The notes under the pieces: model-generated
Told to the model about the DNA's origin: nothing
The model's input: the letters and a program-made list of their open reading frames with translations, nothing else
Database searches by the model: none
Assembly (NCBI GenBank): GCA_951799405.1
Contig: OX637361.1
Span: forward strand, 4,301,156 to 4,365,155
Length of the DNA: 64,000 nucleotides
Direction: 5' to 3'
From: Agapetus fuscipes
Taxonomy: Eukaryota > Arthropoda > Insecta > Trichoptera > Glossosomatidae
Translations under genes and position numbers: made by a program
Shown here: positions 17,830 through 28,716 of the stretch, piece after piece
Numbering within the stretch: the first letter of the stretch is position 1
How the letters are laid out: the number at the start of each line of letters is the position of its first letter

Positions 17830-18380
17830 TATCATCATTATAGTATGCTTAAAACACTTAACTAAGTACATACATTTATTCTCGCCCATTGTACACTGTC
17901 CTCTTGAGAACGGGCTTTATTCGACGTACGCACATTACTCCCTACGTTTCGCCAGTGCGTGACCACTTAGGTGATGTATTTTTTAGTCGCTAAGAGATAA
18001 AGTGCTCAGCATGGAGTTTTTACGTTCCACAAGAAGTTTTTTGAAACACGTGAACATACTCATGACGTGGAAAAAAGAGCTTTACTGAAGGATACCAAAG
18101 GAATCATTTTGGCATGCCAAAGCAATTAAATGATTGATGAATGACACCATTACAGTATTGCTTGATTTTTTGTTTCTGGGCTTTGACCGTGGTCTATATT
18201 TTTTTGCTTCTTTTTCATCTTCTTGATACTTCCTGAAGACTTCAGCTGACGTTTCAGCTTTACAGTAGTGTTACAAATATGTAATTGTGTGTTTTGCTTA
18301 TCTGTGTTAGTATCTGTGAAGTCTCTAGATGTAAGGTGCTTATATAATTGTATTTTATATATTTTTTATGTATTTTATTT
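17830..18380. other. No gene seen
   Basis: Unique sequence without repeat homology. Some GC at 17890-17960 (GAACGGGCTTTATTCGACGTACG). Confidence 0.4.
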
Positions 18381-18381
18381 G

Positions 18382-18612
18382 CGGCTGACCACCCGTGCTG
18401 TAGAAAATGGTTCACTTTGCCAATGTCACCCCTGTTTTAGGGAAGGTCAGCAGGAGTTGCAGGGTGCATGTCCATTTGAGCTTTGGTTTTTATGTTGTAG
18501 GTTCACATGCGGCATGCTCAAGCGCGAACTTGTATGTGTCTGCTTGTGAGAATGCATGTAATGTGAATCCACAATGTTACATATCTTTGCAACTTAAATT
18601 AGATTAAATTAT
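18382..18612 (+). mobile_element. Unit A, missing ~20 bp of 5' end
   Basis: Begins at GCGGCTGACCACCC and ends CAACTTAAATTAGATTAAATTA. The GTTCACATGCGGCATGC variant is shared with the 36.2 kb copy. Confidence 0.8.
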
Positions 18613-18789
18613 ATTAGTATTATTCGAAGTTGCTCGAGTGTTTGATATTTTAGTAATGTCTCGCATGTTTAAATTCTCAATGATTCGAGGATTATCCTTG
18701 GTTTTGATATAATTAAGGACCAAAGCTACCTGTAGCCAGAAGCCAAGCGACCGTTGAATGGTGTAGGTTTAATGTGCCTCTGTATGTGC

Positions 18790-18899
18790 AAAAAATTGCA
18801 ACTGCAATCGCCTTTCCCTAAAAGAGGAGTGGTTTTGCCAAAGTGCACCAATTTGTCTACAGGGAGGTTAGACACGTACCAACCTATTAGTCAAGGAAC
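18790..18899 (-). mobile_element. Unit A, 5' end fragment
   Basis: TTCCCTAAAAGAGGAGTGG through ACCAACCTATTAGTCAAGGAA retains the canonical 5' boundary but not the tail. It is old. Confidence 0.6.
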
Positions 18900-18984
18900 A
18901 ATATTATGATTACTTTACGGTGAAGTTTGAGCCGGAGTTAAGGTCATTTGACATCAGTTCATCCTCAATTATCGTGCAAAGAGG

Positions 18985-19025
18985 GTGCCTCCTGAAGACA
19001 TTGACTACGTTGCCAACGAAACGTC
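18985..19025 (+). ncRNA. Hammerhead-like motif, Penelope-associated
   Basis: CCTGAAGACATTG-ACTACGTTGC-CAACGAAACGTCG has the order CTGAAGA, short stem-loop, CGAAACGTCG typical of decayed hammerhead cores at Penelope-like element ends. The CTGATGA core is changed to CTGAAGA, and stem II is short. Confidence 0.45.
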
Positions 19026-19029
19026 GAGA

Positions 19030-19700
19030 ATAATGTAAATTCCCCCATAACGGTTCGTCTAATATCCAAAATGTTGAATTACGAGTATCTAAATGCGTAG
19101 GTAATATAATTGTAAGTTGATGTTGGAAATAATTCATTAATTTATAAATAGAGAAAACGAACAAAATTTCCAGTGAATTTACAAATTATTGATTCATTTA
19201 AATGTTTAACAAATTCTGGCGTCATTTTACAAACACAAAATTTATTTTGTGTGTTGTAAAATAAAATTTGGTTTTTTAAAACCAACCATGTTAAAACATC
19301 AAATTTCAATGCATTTTCATTCGATACAATGGAAAACGCTAAATTGATATGCACTGTTATTTCAAGCAGGAACAATATCCGACCCGATGTTTTCAGTCAA
19401 TTTATACTTTAATTTAAAACCAGTTTATGAAAACATCCCATTTAAAAAATACTACAAACCTATCTGCACAGTAAAAAGCTTGTGCAGAATTATTTTCCAC
19501 GCTATGTTTTTTTTTCGAATCCCTTTTTTTGCTTTCTTTGCTTTATTGTCAGTGAAATTTTAACGTTTTTGTTTTTCAATTGATACAACAGAAAGACCCA
19601 TTTTCAGTGTGTATTGTTTTTTTGTAAGTTTTCTATTAATATGTCTAAAATATATTTTATTGTTCTAAATTATTATTTCGTACGTGACAAGCATGTTAGG
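19030..19700. other. No gene seen
   Basis: AT-rich unique sequence with no recognised features. Confidence 0.4.
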
Positions 19701-19703
19701 TAT

Positions 19704-19801
19704 CACCGTAACGGGAAATCATTTCTGACACCTTCGATGGGATTCGAACCCGAGCTCACGGCATGGAAAGCAAGCACTTTACCAACTGAGCTATCGACCA
19801 G
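19704..19801 (-). mobile_element. S2 head and segment after box B
   Basis: AACGGGAAATCATTTCTGACACC then GGGATTCGAACCCGAGCTC and CCAACTGAGCTATCGACC. It retains the segment that the dimer subfamily lacks, so it is monomer-type. Confidence 0.75.
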
Positions 19802-19861
19802 AGTGAATCTTAAATAAATTTTATCGAAGTTTTATTAAATTGAACCGAAGTAAATCTCTAA

Positions 19862-20085
19862 TAAATAATCTAAGCTGCAAAGATATGTTAATACTGAAGT
19901 CTCATATTAGATGCATGCTCACAGACAGGCACATACAGGTTCACACCTACATACATGTGTACATACAAATAAACAAAACCTCACACGAACATAATTTTTA
20001 CCATTCCTACCGTCTTTCCCTGAAACCAGGGTGACATTGTCAAAAGTGGACAAGTTTTAACAGCATGGTTGGTCAGCCGAATATC
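19862..20085 (-). mobile_element. Unit A, ACATACAAATAAACAAAACC subfamily
   Basis: Diverged copy sharing CTACATACATGTGTACATAC-type sequence with the copy at 27.2 kb. Tail AATAATCTAAGCTGCAAAG. Confidence 0.75.
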
Positions 20086-20103
20086 AAAGCAAAGTAACAA
20101 TAA

Positions 20104-20482
20104 TGTTACGTTTTTCCTTAGGGTTCTTTTAATTAAAACACAAGTTTAACACAAGTTAGCCATACAGTTTATTTACACAGACTTTCTTACAATAGATTTA
20201 TTTTTAACAGACTTATTCTAACAGATTTATTTTAACACACTTATTTATTTCGTACAGATTACATTTATTTTACACCATATTGGTCGCCCTGGCAACTAGA
20301 TACTCCTCTGTGTGAGTGCTTCGAAGACTGACTCGCTTCAGCCGATTGTCGCCCTTCTTATAGCGGAACCTAGGGGCCATTCCGGCCTGCCCTAGAAAGT
20401 TCCACTACCACAGTTGTATAGACGATTCTGGACATATTTATTTCATGAAGAGTCCATTTCCTACCTACATACACACCTTACA
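20104..20482 (-). mobile_element. Solo LTR, LTR-beta
   Basis: On the minus strand it starts TGTAAGGTGTG and ends GAAAAACGTAACA. It contains TATAAGAAGG followed about 31 bp later by TCAGTC, and at least four AATAAA words. Organisation is as in LTR-alpha but the sequence is different. Flanks ATAA and ATTA are an imperfect 4-bp duplication. Confidence 0.6.
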
Positions 20483-21000
20483 ATTACAATCGTCTGGGCT
20501 AGAACATTCTCTCAAAACACACGCACACCAACAAGCATCTACCAGTGTATTTCGTTACAATAATTATAAAATACGTGACCCAGTTTTTAAAGGAGATTAA
20601 TGAGGAAATAAAAAATGTGGCACTATGCAGGATGAATATTGCATTAGCCCCCGGTGTAGGGGTTAAAATGAATAAAAATGGCCTATGGTTATATTTTGGA
20701 GGCAACAAGTTTTTCCAGTAAGATGAGAATTTATCACCCCGACTTGAGACTGAGGCTGGAGCCGGGAACAAAGGGAGGATAGCAACAGGGTGCCGCCACC
20801 CCTAGACTTCCCCGTTATTCTGCTACCCTGGTACACAGCCTAGCCTAGAGCTAAGGGGTTCTTACGTCACTGTAAGCGTACTTGTGTATATGAACTATAA
20901 CCTACGTAAGATGAAAACTTAAACATTTTTGTTCAGGGAATACAAATTAATACAAAAGTTTAAGGGTTTGTTAATTGATATTATAAAGATTCATTTTAAA
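20483..21000. other. No gene seen
   Basis: Unique sequence. 20740-20870 is GC-richer (GGAGCCGGGAACAAAGGG, TGCCGCCACCCCTAG). Nothing is recognised. Confidence 0.35.
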
Positions 21001-21007
21001 TTTACGA

Positions 21008-21190
21008 TGTAGAAGAAGTCCGAGAAAAGTATGGATGGATCAAATTTATGAAAAAGCGAATGAATGAGATATCCAGTCATAACAAAAGGAGAGAATTCGT
21101 GAAAGATATGATGCCTCTGAATGAAATGAAAGAAGTATGTAAGGATCGAAATGAATGGCTTTTGATTTGCACTTTTGATGCTGGCGGCTA
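21008..21190 (+). pseudogene. LN1 LINE, RT C-terminus (decayed)
   Basis: Reads PRKVWMDQI then, after an in-frame TGA, DIQSHNKRR and MKEVCKDRNEWLLIC and ends GG-stop. This is the extreme C-terminus of a non-LTR reverse transcriptase and is the same as at 46.8 and 28.8 kb. It is truncated at the 5' end and followed by AT-rich 3' UTR and unit A. Confidence 0.8.
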
Positions 21191-21357
21191 GGGTATTTAT
21201 TTTTAATGATAAATTTTATTCTAAATTGTTTCTAAGTTTTTGTTAACTCAGTAACGGGAGCAGTTACAGTAACAGTCAAATAGAATTTTAATTTTAATTT
21301 CGCTTATAAATTAAATTCTAAGTTTTCATTTGTACATTGTTTAGATTTTTTTGTGCT

Positions 21358-21895
21358 CCTTGACTGATAGGTTGGTATGAGGCTGACCACCCATACTGTA
21401 AAAAATGGTTCACTTTGCCAATGTCACCCCTGTGTCAGGGAAGGTTGGCGAAAATTGTAGGGCTTATGTTCATTTGAGATTTGGATTTTATTTGTAAGTA
21501 CACATTCAGCATTTCGCTCCCCCAGTTCTTGTTTATCGTATACGTCAATCTTGTCAAATATGACTTTTTCATGCAGTTGTCTTAAGAATCAAATTCTAGT
21601 TAGGTTTAAGTTAGAATCAATCAAATTCTACACAATCTGAGCTAAGAAAAACCGTAAAACTCGATAATGTGAGAGTTCTTTCAAATATTTTTTAAATAAA
21701 TTTCTTGTTTTCATAAGACACATTTGTCCAGTACACATGCAAACATTGCTCATGTAATTTTTTCTCAATGGCGTATACGATAAACAAGAACTAAGGCAGC
21801 GATTTGTAAGCGCGAACTACACGTGTTTGTTTGTGGGCATGCATCTGAGAGCTTTAAATGAATATATCCTTGCAACTTAGATTATATGTATAATA
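21358..21895 (+). mobile_element. Unit A as 3' end of LN1, interrupted by M4
   Basis: Starts CTCCTTGACTGATAGGTTGG, is split at 21515-21801 by M4, and resumes ATTTGTAAGCGCGAACTAC to the TTGCAACTTAGATTATA tail. Confidence 0.85.
21515..21801. mobile_element. M4 MITE inserted in unit A (287 bp)
   Basis: Ends CGCTCCCCCAGTTCTTG and CAAGAACTAAGGCAGCG, inner TIR continuing TTTATCGTATAC/GTATACGATAAAC. ATTT is duplicated at 21511-21514 and 21802-21805. The empty site is preserved in unit A copies at 12.2 and 43.0 kb (CAGCATTTGTAAGCG). Confidence 0.9.
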
Positions 21896-21899
21896 GTTT

Positions 21900-22190
21900 C
21901 ACATTTTTGTAGGCATTATATGACGTCACATTCAGCTATTGTAGCACGTTGCAGTATGGGTAATGAGTACGAGGGCGCAGGTAATATGGAAGTGGGCGGC
22001 TGGACAGCTAGCAGGAACCCTGCCGCCCTAATGACACGAGGACCAAGGCGAGAAGAGGGCGGGATAGAAAAGGGGGCGGCGATGTAGAAACCAGTTCGGT
22101 ATATAGCTAAGTTGGTGAGCCTGCAGACTTATTAGGGTTCAATTCCTACATGGTGCTATTCTAGTTTCTTCAAGTAGGCAATGTTAAAGA
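21900..22190 (+). other. GC-richer patch with tRNA-like end
   Basis: 21960-22090 is GC-rich (GGCGGCTGGACAGC, AGAGGGCGGGATAG). From about 22096 a tRNA-like segment follows: TATAGCTAAGTTGGTGAGCC (box A-like) and AGGGTTCAATTCC (box B-like). The acceptor stem is not complementary. It is probably the head of a third SINE type and not a tRNA gene. Confidence 0.4.
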
Positions 22191-22194
22191 AGGA

Positions 22195-22290
22195 TATGTG
22201 AGAAAAAATTGATGGATATGAGTGTACTAAGAGAAGTATGTCAGGATAGGAATAAAAAAAGACTCGGCAGAGGTTCTAGTTACACTACGC
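22195..22290 (+). pseudogene. LN2 LINE C-terminal remnant
   Basis: GATGGATATGAGTGTACTAAG-AGAAGTATGTCAGGATAGG reads MDMSVLREVCQDRN, related to MDINELKEVCKDW at 63.7 kb, and ends near GGTTCTAGTTACA. It is short and decayed. Confidence 0.5.
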
Positions 22291-22620
22291 TTTTGAAAAA
22301 AATTTTAACCTATCAGAAAAGTACAAATGTTAGTAGCTACTACAGCGGGTACATGTTACTTGTGATGAAACATACTGCTGACTGAATTTTTCTAGCTGTT
22401 TGATAGAGAGAAGCTTTGCCACATTTATCTAACCATAGACTAAATAACAACTAAAGTTAAAGGGTGTGTGTATTGATATTGTGAAGATTCATTTTGAATT
22501 AATAAAGAAAACAAAACAAAAGAGAGTACATAATATGTTTTTTGTCAGTCCCTTGAAAATGCCGTGTTATTCGATCTACATATTTAACTCAACTGGTGAA
22601 AAAACTCTTTTTTTTTTTTT
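22291..22620. other. No gene seen
   Basis: AT-rich. AACTCAACTGGTGAAAAAACTC followed by a T tract at about 22575-22626 is an ME-like end. Confidence 0.35.
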
Positions 22621-22621
22621 T

Positions 22622-22878
22622 TTTTTAATCCAAGTTGCCAAGATATATTACAACATTTAAAATTCTTATTAAATGCATGCCCACAAACAGACACGTGTAC
22701 TCGTAAGTTCGCGCTTACAAATGCTGCATGTGTACTCACAAATTACAATCCAAGCCTCAAATGAACATAAACCCTGCAACTTTTGCCAGCCTTCCCTGAA
22801 ACAGAGGAGACATTGGCAAAGTCAACCATTTTTTACAGTGTTGGTGGTCAGCCTCATACCAACCTATAGGTAAAGGAA
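22622..22878 (-). mobile_element. Unit A, full length
   Basis: From AATCCAAGTTGCCAAGATAT to CCAACCTATAGGTAAAGGAA (canonical start). A ~19-nt T run precedes it on this strand, where the tail would be. Confidence 0.8.
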
Positions 22879-22879
22879 T

Positions 22880-23470
22880 AAAATACTTAAATGGGAAAAT
22901 AATACTTAAAATGAGAAATTTAGATACTTTTTTTTGTAAGACGACGTAAAAGGGTCGCACAAAGGGACAAGGATGAGAAAGGGGTGGGAAATAGGGTGGG
23001 CAAAAGTGGGTGGGATTTGGGGTGGGAGAGTGGGTGGGAAATGGGGTGGAAAGGGGTGGTAATCCGACCGGCTCGGCCAGAACGACGCGGGGATGCAACT
23101 CAAATCAGGCGGAAGACCGAGCGACACAAATGTCATACGTAGAAGCGCGGCCTTAACATGGGGTGGCGAAAAAGGGAAAATGACGTCATGTGCAGTCGAT
23201 GTATTGGCTTTGAAGATCGACTGAATAGTCAAAAATGGTACGTAAAAACTTGGACATTGGTGAATGTATTGAGGTATTAATTTTATGGAGCGGCTTAGAA
23301 TTGGATTTAGTTCCTGTCATTTACATTTATAAATTTGTATGATCTACTTAATTTTATGGAAAATTGTAAGGATTTTTTTTTTAATCACTTATATGTGTTT
23401 ATTTACGTTTTTTTTGTAAAATTATGTTATTTTTTTCCTAAATAAAATAAAATAAAATAAACATGACGTC
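22880..23470. other. G-rich then AT-rich unique sequence
   Basis: 22970-23070 has repeated GGGTGGGAAATGGGG-type runs that could form a G-quadruplex. 23440-23460 is an (AAATA)n run. No gene is seen. Confidence 0.35.
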
Positions 23471-23472
23471 CT

Positions 23473-23650
23473 CTCAGTGCTAGTTCGAATTATCTACCAG
23501 TTGATTAAAAGATGATCTTTCAATGAAATTCTCTTTTAAAAATCACATTATTCACAATGTGAGCTAAGAAAAAAAACGGTAATTACAATGATGTGGGAGT
23601 TGTTTTAGATATTTTTAAAATCAATTTCCAGTTTGTGTGAAAAACTAAAC
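23473..23650. mobile_element. M4-like remnant
   Basis: CCTCTCAGTGCTAGTTCGAAT resembles the M4 end. The middle (CACAATGTGAGCTAAGAAA, GATGTGGGAGTTGTTTTAGATAT) aligns with the centre of the 21.5 kb copy. The right end is lost. Confidence 0.5.
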
Positions 23651-24149
23651 GTGAAAATGTGGTAGTAATTTTCTGTAGATAAAAAACTCCAATAAAATAC
23701 TTAAAGAAATATCAATTAATAATTTTTGTAACAGCTTAAACAAAACTTTTTCTCATCTTCTGGAAGGATGAAATGCTACAATTCAAATGTAAATAAGAAG
23801 CTCTTGTAGACGCCTGTTGCGATAAGCTTTGGCTCAGCCAAGGTGCAAGAGGAAGGAAGTATACAAGTATAGAACCCAGCACAGACAGCATTTGCACCGG
23901 ACACTGCAAGCGCTAGGAGCAGCGTCTAGAAACGGATACTAAGCCAATAATGGTAAAATCGTCTAACGAGCTAGCGTCATTACAGGGTTCAAGTTTTACT
24001 GCAGATCAAAGGGATCGCTGTTTTATTTCAAAAATACAACTATCAACTGCAGGTTTTGAATGGAGTACTAGTTTGTGTGTCAAACAGTTCTTGGATAACA
24101 AGCTAGTATCTCACATATTTTTTCATCACATTTTTATTGTGTGTGATTA
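23651..24149. other. No gene seen
   Basis: Unique sequence. A 69-codon open frame at 23950-24159 has no recognisable domain. Confidence 0.4.
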
Positions 24150-24395
24150 TTATTATTAATACAAAATTTATACAGCGCCTTTTATGACAGTGTGCCATTG
24201 CAAAGGTGCTTGTCCATATGATTGGACAAAGAGGTGAGTCTTGAGACTTCTTTTCAACAGTCTCTCCAAATCCAGTTCCCTCAGTCAGGCGGGAATAGCA
24301 TTCCAAGTCATTGGAGCGGCCGCCTTGAATGCTCTGTCTCCAAAAACAGTGCGGGGCCTTCTTGCAGGGATGTCCAGGCGGCTTTGATTGTTTTC
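24150..24395 (+). repeat. Repeat-like block of a type seen in many invertebrates
   Basis: TTTATACAGCGCCTTTTATGACAGTGTGCC, AAAGAGGTGAGTCTTGAGAC, ATTCCAAGTCATTGGAGCGG and GAATGCTCTGTCTCCAAAAAC appear in this order. I associate this order of motifs with a dispersed non-coding repeat in many animals, from general knowledge and not from a search. It is single-copy here. Confidence 0.4.
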
Positions 24396-24414
24396 TTTGA
24401 ATTATATTGATATA

Positions 24415-24636
24415 AGGTTACCATCCATGCTGTAAAAAAATGCTTAACTTTTCCAATGTCACCCCTGTTTTAAAGTTGTTGAATGTTGCAGAGTTTATAT
24501 TCATTTCAGGTTTGGTTTTTAATTTGTTAGTACACATGCAACATTTGTAAGCGCGAACTTAAACGTGTCTGTTGGTGGCCATGCATTTCATATGAATTTT
24601 AAATGTTAATATATCTTTGCAACTTAGATTATAGAA
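24415..24636 (+). mobile_element. Unit A, diverged
   Basis: TATAAGGTTACCATCCATGC to TTTGCAACTTAGATTATAGA. It has a deletion in the CCTGTTTCAGGGA block. Confidence 0.7.
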
Positions 24637-24654
24637 GAAAAATGACCACTAACA

Positions 24655-24925
24655 TACGGAATGAAAGATATTTGAATAATTACTGGCAGAAAATTTCGAG
24701 GTCGTATCCGCAATAACCACATACGAAAAGCCTGTGAAATAGAAGAAAAAGTAAGATGGAGCCGATCCAGGAGGCAATTTTGGAAAGATCACATCTCTAG
24801 AATGAGTCATGAAAGACTCGCACACACCATGGCTAATAGGATGACAATAGGTCAACGTCCAGCTGGAAATCCTCCTAAATGGTTGGAAGATAGCTGGACA
24901 TTTCATCTCAGGATCCATGAGCCGA
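24655..24925 (+). pseudogene. Jockey-like LINE C-terminal remnant
   Basis: Reads with interruptions as RGRIRNNHIRKACEIEEKVR, then FWKDHISRMSHERLAHTMAN and PPKWLEDSWT. The pattern RIRN-x-x-I, W-x-x-H-x-x-R-M and PPK-W-x-D-S-W is the C-terminal region downstream of the RT domain in many insect non-LTR retrotransposons. It is truncated at the 5' end with no active site. Confidence 0.7.
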
Positions 24926-24929
24926 TATG

Positions 24930-26254
24930 AAGATATTCAGACTTTCTTTAAAAAAACTGCATTCTCTTGAGGATCAACAATATCCTTATTTTACTTTTTA
25001 TACTGAATACTTTGTTAGACGCGCATGCAAAGCAATACTTCTTTCAATATACTTCAAAATGAAATCACAACAATATAACTTATACACACAAAGTTAAGAT
25101 ACTAATAAGTAACTCAGTGGCTTTTCGTCTGTTTCACTCTTAAGTAACAAACTCTACGTGTAAACTCACAAACTACGTTTACAAAAAGAAACATGAAAAT
25201 TTAAACGTCTCTTTTTTGGCGTCACACAATTGAGGTAAAACGCCATGGTTGAGTAAATACGTAGAGTTTTGTACTCCAACCAAGCCTTAGTGCGGGATTT
25301 TTTTGTGAAGAATGTTGTAAACCCGAAACCGAGGTAGCTAAAAGTGTGCAATGCTTTCAAGTGGACTGCAAGAATAAAATTTCACGTTAAAACTCGATCA
25401 TAGAGTTTATAAAAAAAATACTGTAGCTAAACACTCACTAGAGGAGCTGCTTTTGTCTTTATATATTTTGAAATAAACGCTTTGGTTGAGTAGACTTGTA
25501 AAGATTTTTTACTTGAGGTAATGCACAATGAAACTTGTAATATCTATGTGGAGTGCCTTCATGAGCCTTATTTTATTTATTTTGACTCACTGCTACTAAA
25601 TAATCCTTTTCAATGTTACGTTTTTAAGTGTGTAGGTATGTTCACAAGTCGGTTTAAAAATACCATTCTACTTAACAATGTATTTTTGTTTTATTTTTCT
25701 TACAAAAGAGCAAAAACATGACTTTCTAGTGGTCCTGTGTTGTCTAGACACAAAACAACTGGTTCTAAGCCGTTGATATCCTAAAAAGAAGAGGTCAGCA
25801 GTTGGTAATTTAAATGTAAAAAAAGTATTATTTTCGGTTTTTAACTGAAAATTGAGAACGGTTCTATCCACCTCTTCAATTTTCAACTGAACGATAACCA
25901 AGGGGAACAATTCTGTTTGTCCATTTTCATTTCAATTGATAACGGAGCCGGAATAATTCTACAGACAAGAAAATTGAAACGTCACACGGCGGGTTGCTAG
26001 AAAAAAAGTTGTTGGTTGCTAAGAACTATTGTTATATAGAAGATAGACGTTTGTTCGTCGAAAAAAAATACATATTATCAAATTTGTGGCAAGTTTTTTG
26101 TTTGGCTCTTTTCAATAGTGAAAATATTTGCAGAAATTAGACAGAACGTGTTTTCATAACACTTGAACCTAGAACAAACATGATACATGAAGAATGTAAA
26201 AATAAAACACAATTTTTTTCTTCACGAATTGATTTATTTCCTCTTATTTAAAAT
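24930..26254. other. No gene seen
   Basis: Long AT-rich stretch with ME-like words (ACGTTAAAACTCGATCATAGAG about 25380; TTTGGTTGAGTAGAC about 25480) and a weak inverted repeat at 25830-25890 (TTTTAACTGAAAATTGAG / CTTCAATTTTCAACTGAA). Confidence 0.35.
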
Positions 26255-26258
26255 GTAT

Positions 26259-26760
26259 TGTTATGTAAATATTAAATATAAATATTTAAATAAGTATGGG
26301 TAGTTATAGTTATAAGAATCCTCATAAGTATTGGTGGGTAGGATCGATAATTGTGTATAAATAAGTGTAGAATTCTCTAGGCTAAGTAGGTATTTGTTAT
26401 AATTATAGGAATTCTGTATTGTATTGGTAGGTAGGATTGATGGTTGTAGAGAAGTCTCTAGATATTACGTGAAGCATCGAGAAATAATAATTACTATGCC
26501 TTTCTGGAACTGTCTAGCAATTATAGGGTCTAGATTGTACTGCTTTAAAGAGTATAAAGGGTGCAAGTGGCCTGCAGGGCCAGCAGTATCATACGAGATT
26601 TACAAACACATAGAACTAACTTGATCAGTGAACAGAAACCAAGTGGAATAGTCGAGAAAGCTTTGTGAAAATAAATTATTTAAAAGTGTAAAATAAACAA
26701 CTGTATAAGAAGACCTGTGTATTTTAATTTGAAAGACTTTTGAACCCTAATTTCGTAACA
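26259..26760 (+). mobile_element. Solo LTR, LTR-alpha copy c (502 bp)
   Basis: TGTTATGTAAATATT...CTAATTTCGTAACA, flanked by GTAT (26255-26258 and 26761-26764). The middle is diverged from the other copies, but both ends and the AAGACCTGTGT...TTTGAACCCTAA block match. Confidence 0.8.
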
Positions 26761-26764
26761 GTAT

Positions 26765-27138
26765 CTTCACCATGTCAATACACATATTCTTCAACTTTTA
26801 AATATGATATTTTTTTTAATATTATGAAGATAATATATCCAATATTTTTCAAATCAAAAGAATGTCCAAAGAAAAACAATCAATTCAGAGACGTAGATCT
26901 TTCCAAAAAAAGTTTTGCAAGTTTTTAATTGATTTCTCCTCACGCAAAACAACAAACTAAACAGAGTGAAACCTTCCCGGAGAATAACGAATCTGCAAGC
27001 TGCAAGGTGAGATGAAATAATAATAATAATTAAAACAAAGCAAGTTGAGTGCAGTTGAGAAAGACAGATTAGTTCTTACTGCAGAGCTGGATTTGAGTGA
27101 GAGCTCTTGCCTGATCGTAGGTTACAGAGAAAAGAGAT
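26765..27138. other. No gene seen
   Basis: AT-rich unique sequence with an (ATA)n stretch near 27017. Confidence 0.4.
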
Positions 27139-27139
27139 T

Positions 27140-27412
27140 ATTTAATATTCATATACAATCTAAGTTGCAAAGATATATTCTAAGCTTCAAAGATAATGTT
27201 AACATTTAAGGCTCATGAGAAATGCATGCCTACAGACAGGCACATGTAGGTTCGCGCCTACACATTCTGCATGTGTGCATACAAATAAACAAAACCTCAC
27301 ATGAACATAAACCTTGCAACTCCGGCCGACGTTCCCTGAACCGGGGTGGCATTGGCAAAAGTGAACTTATTTTTACAGCACGGGTCGTCAGCCTCATACC
27401 AACCTTTAACAT
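27140..27412 (-). mobile_element. Unit A, with duplicated tail-side segment
   Basis: AAGTTGCAAAGATATATTCT and AAGCTTCAAAGATAATGTT both appear at the tail side, so the 3' end is partly doubled. Otherwise it is a full body of the ACATACAAATAAACAAAACC subfamily. Confidence 0.75.
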
Positions 27413-27479
27413 TTAAAATTAATACATTGTTTTTTTCATTTAAAATTCACTAAAAAAGACACTAGTAAGTTAGTGCTGA

Positions 27480-27650
27480 ATTAATGCTGTATGTGTGCTT
27501 ACAAATTAATATCCAAACCTCAAATGAACATAAACCCTGCAAGTTTTGTTTACCTTCTCTGAAACAGGGGTGTCATTGGCAAAGTAAGCATTTTTTGCAG
27601 CACGGGTATGGTCAACCTTATACCAACCTATAAGTCAAGAAATATGTACG
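27480..27650 (-). mobile_element. Unit A, 5' two thirds
   Basis: ATGCTGTATGTGTGCTTAC to ACCAACCTATAAGTCAAGAAA. The tail is missing. A further 40-bp scrap (CTCATACCAACTTTTAAGTC) lies at about 27757. Confidence 0.7.
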
Positions 27651-28355
27651 AACAATTATTGATTACTGCCAGCTTCATAAAACAAACAAACCAATATCTG
27701 CAAAAATTTAAAGCTTCAACTTAAATGGTTGTTACAATTATGTTTTGAGTGGACTTCTCATACCAACTTTTAAGTCAAGAAATTGTGTGAACAAAAAAAG
27801 ATGTAAAATATAAATTTTCAGAAAACTTTTCGTTTCTGGAAGCTTCCCATAACAATAAGTACACTAAATGATATTTCTTATATTCTAAGGACAACATTGT
27901 CTAAAGTACTATCAGCTCTTATATAAGCTGGTGATCACAGACCGTAGCAGTGACATCGTTATGGACTTAGTGTCCGATGATTGCAGCCGACACAAAGTTG
28001 ACGGTGGACGGACACAAAGTGGGGAAAACAGTACTTAAATTCCCCACCATCGCGTAAATATGAAAAATGGTTGAAAAATAAATCACTCACTAGGCGTGTT
28101 GTTGTACTTTCCATGCATTTTTCTATTTACCTGATGGTGAAGAATTTACGCAATGTTTTATATTCAGAGTACAGTACTCCACGTAGGTGAAGTGTCTTGA
28201 TAAAATAACAACAAAATAGTTTTGAAAAATGTGGACTGTATTTTGATTGCCTAAAGTTGTTTGTGAGAAGTAAATACACAAACGTAGTAGAGAAAACAGA
28301 AACTATTGAAGTAAATACCAAGGAGAGTTTGCAGTAATTTTGAATTTGTAAAATA
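27651..28355. other. No gene seen
   Basis: Unique sequence. 27940-28060 contains TGACATCGTTATGG and CGACACAAAGTTGACGG without recognisable identity. Confidence 0.4.
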
Positions 28356-28361
28356 TATAAT

Positions 28362-28612
28362 CTATAATCTAAGTTGCAAGGATATATTCATTTAAAGCTC
28401 TCAGATGTATGCCCACAAACCAACAAGTGTAGTTCGCGCTTACAAATGCTGAACGTGTACTTACAAATAAAATCCAAACCTCAAATGAACATAAGCCCCA
28501 CAACTTTTGCCGATCTTCCTGAAACAGGGGTGACATTGGCAAAGTGAACCATTTTTTACAGTATGGGTGGTCAGCCTCATACCAACCTATAAGTTAAGGA
28601 ATATGAATAATA
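28362..28612 (-). mobile_element. Unit A as 3' end of LN1 (young copy)
   Basis: Full-length, CAACAAGTGTAGTTCGCGC subfamily, continuous with the LN1 3' UTR and ORF end to 28921. It is nearly identical to 59521-59765. Confidence 0.85.
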
Positions 28613-28716
28613 AATTACATTTAAATATAAAAAAGAACAAAACCTTACAAAGAAATCTATACAAAAAAAGTCAAAAATTTCCTATGCAAAAAATGTAGCA
28701 AATGAATACACCAACA

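Noticed and set aside
22970..23070. CpG island or promoter at the G-rich patch
   Set aside because: It is GGGTGGG-type low-complexity sequence with few CpG and no initiator context.
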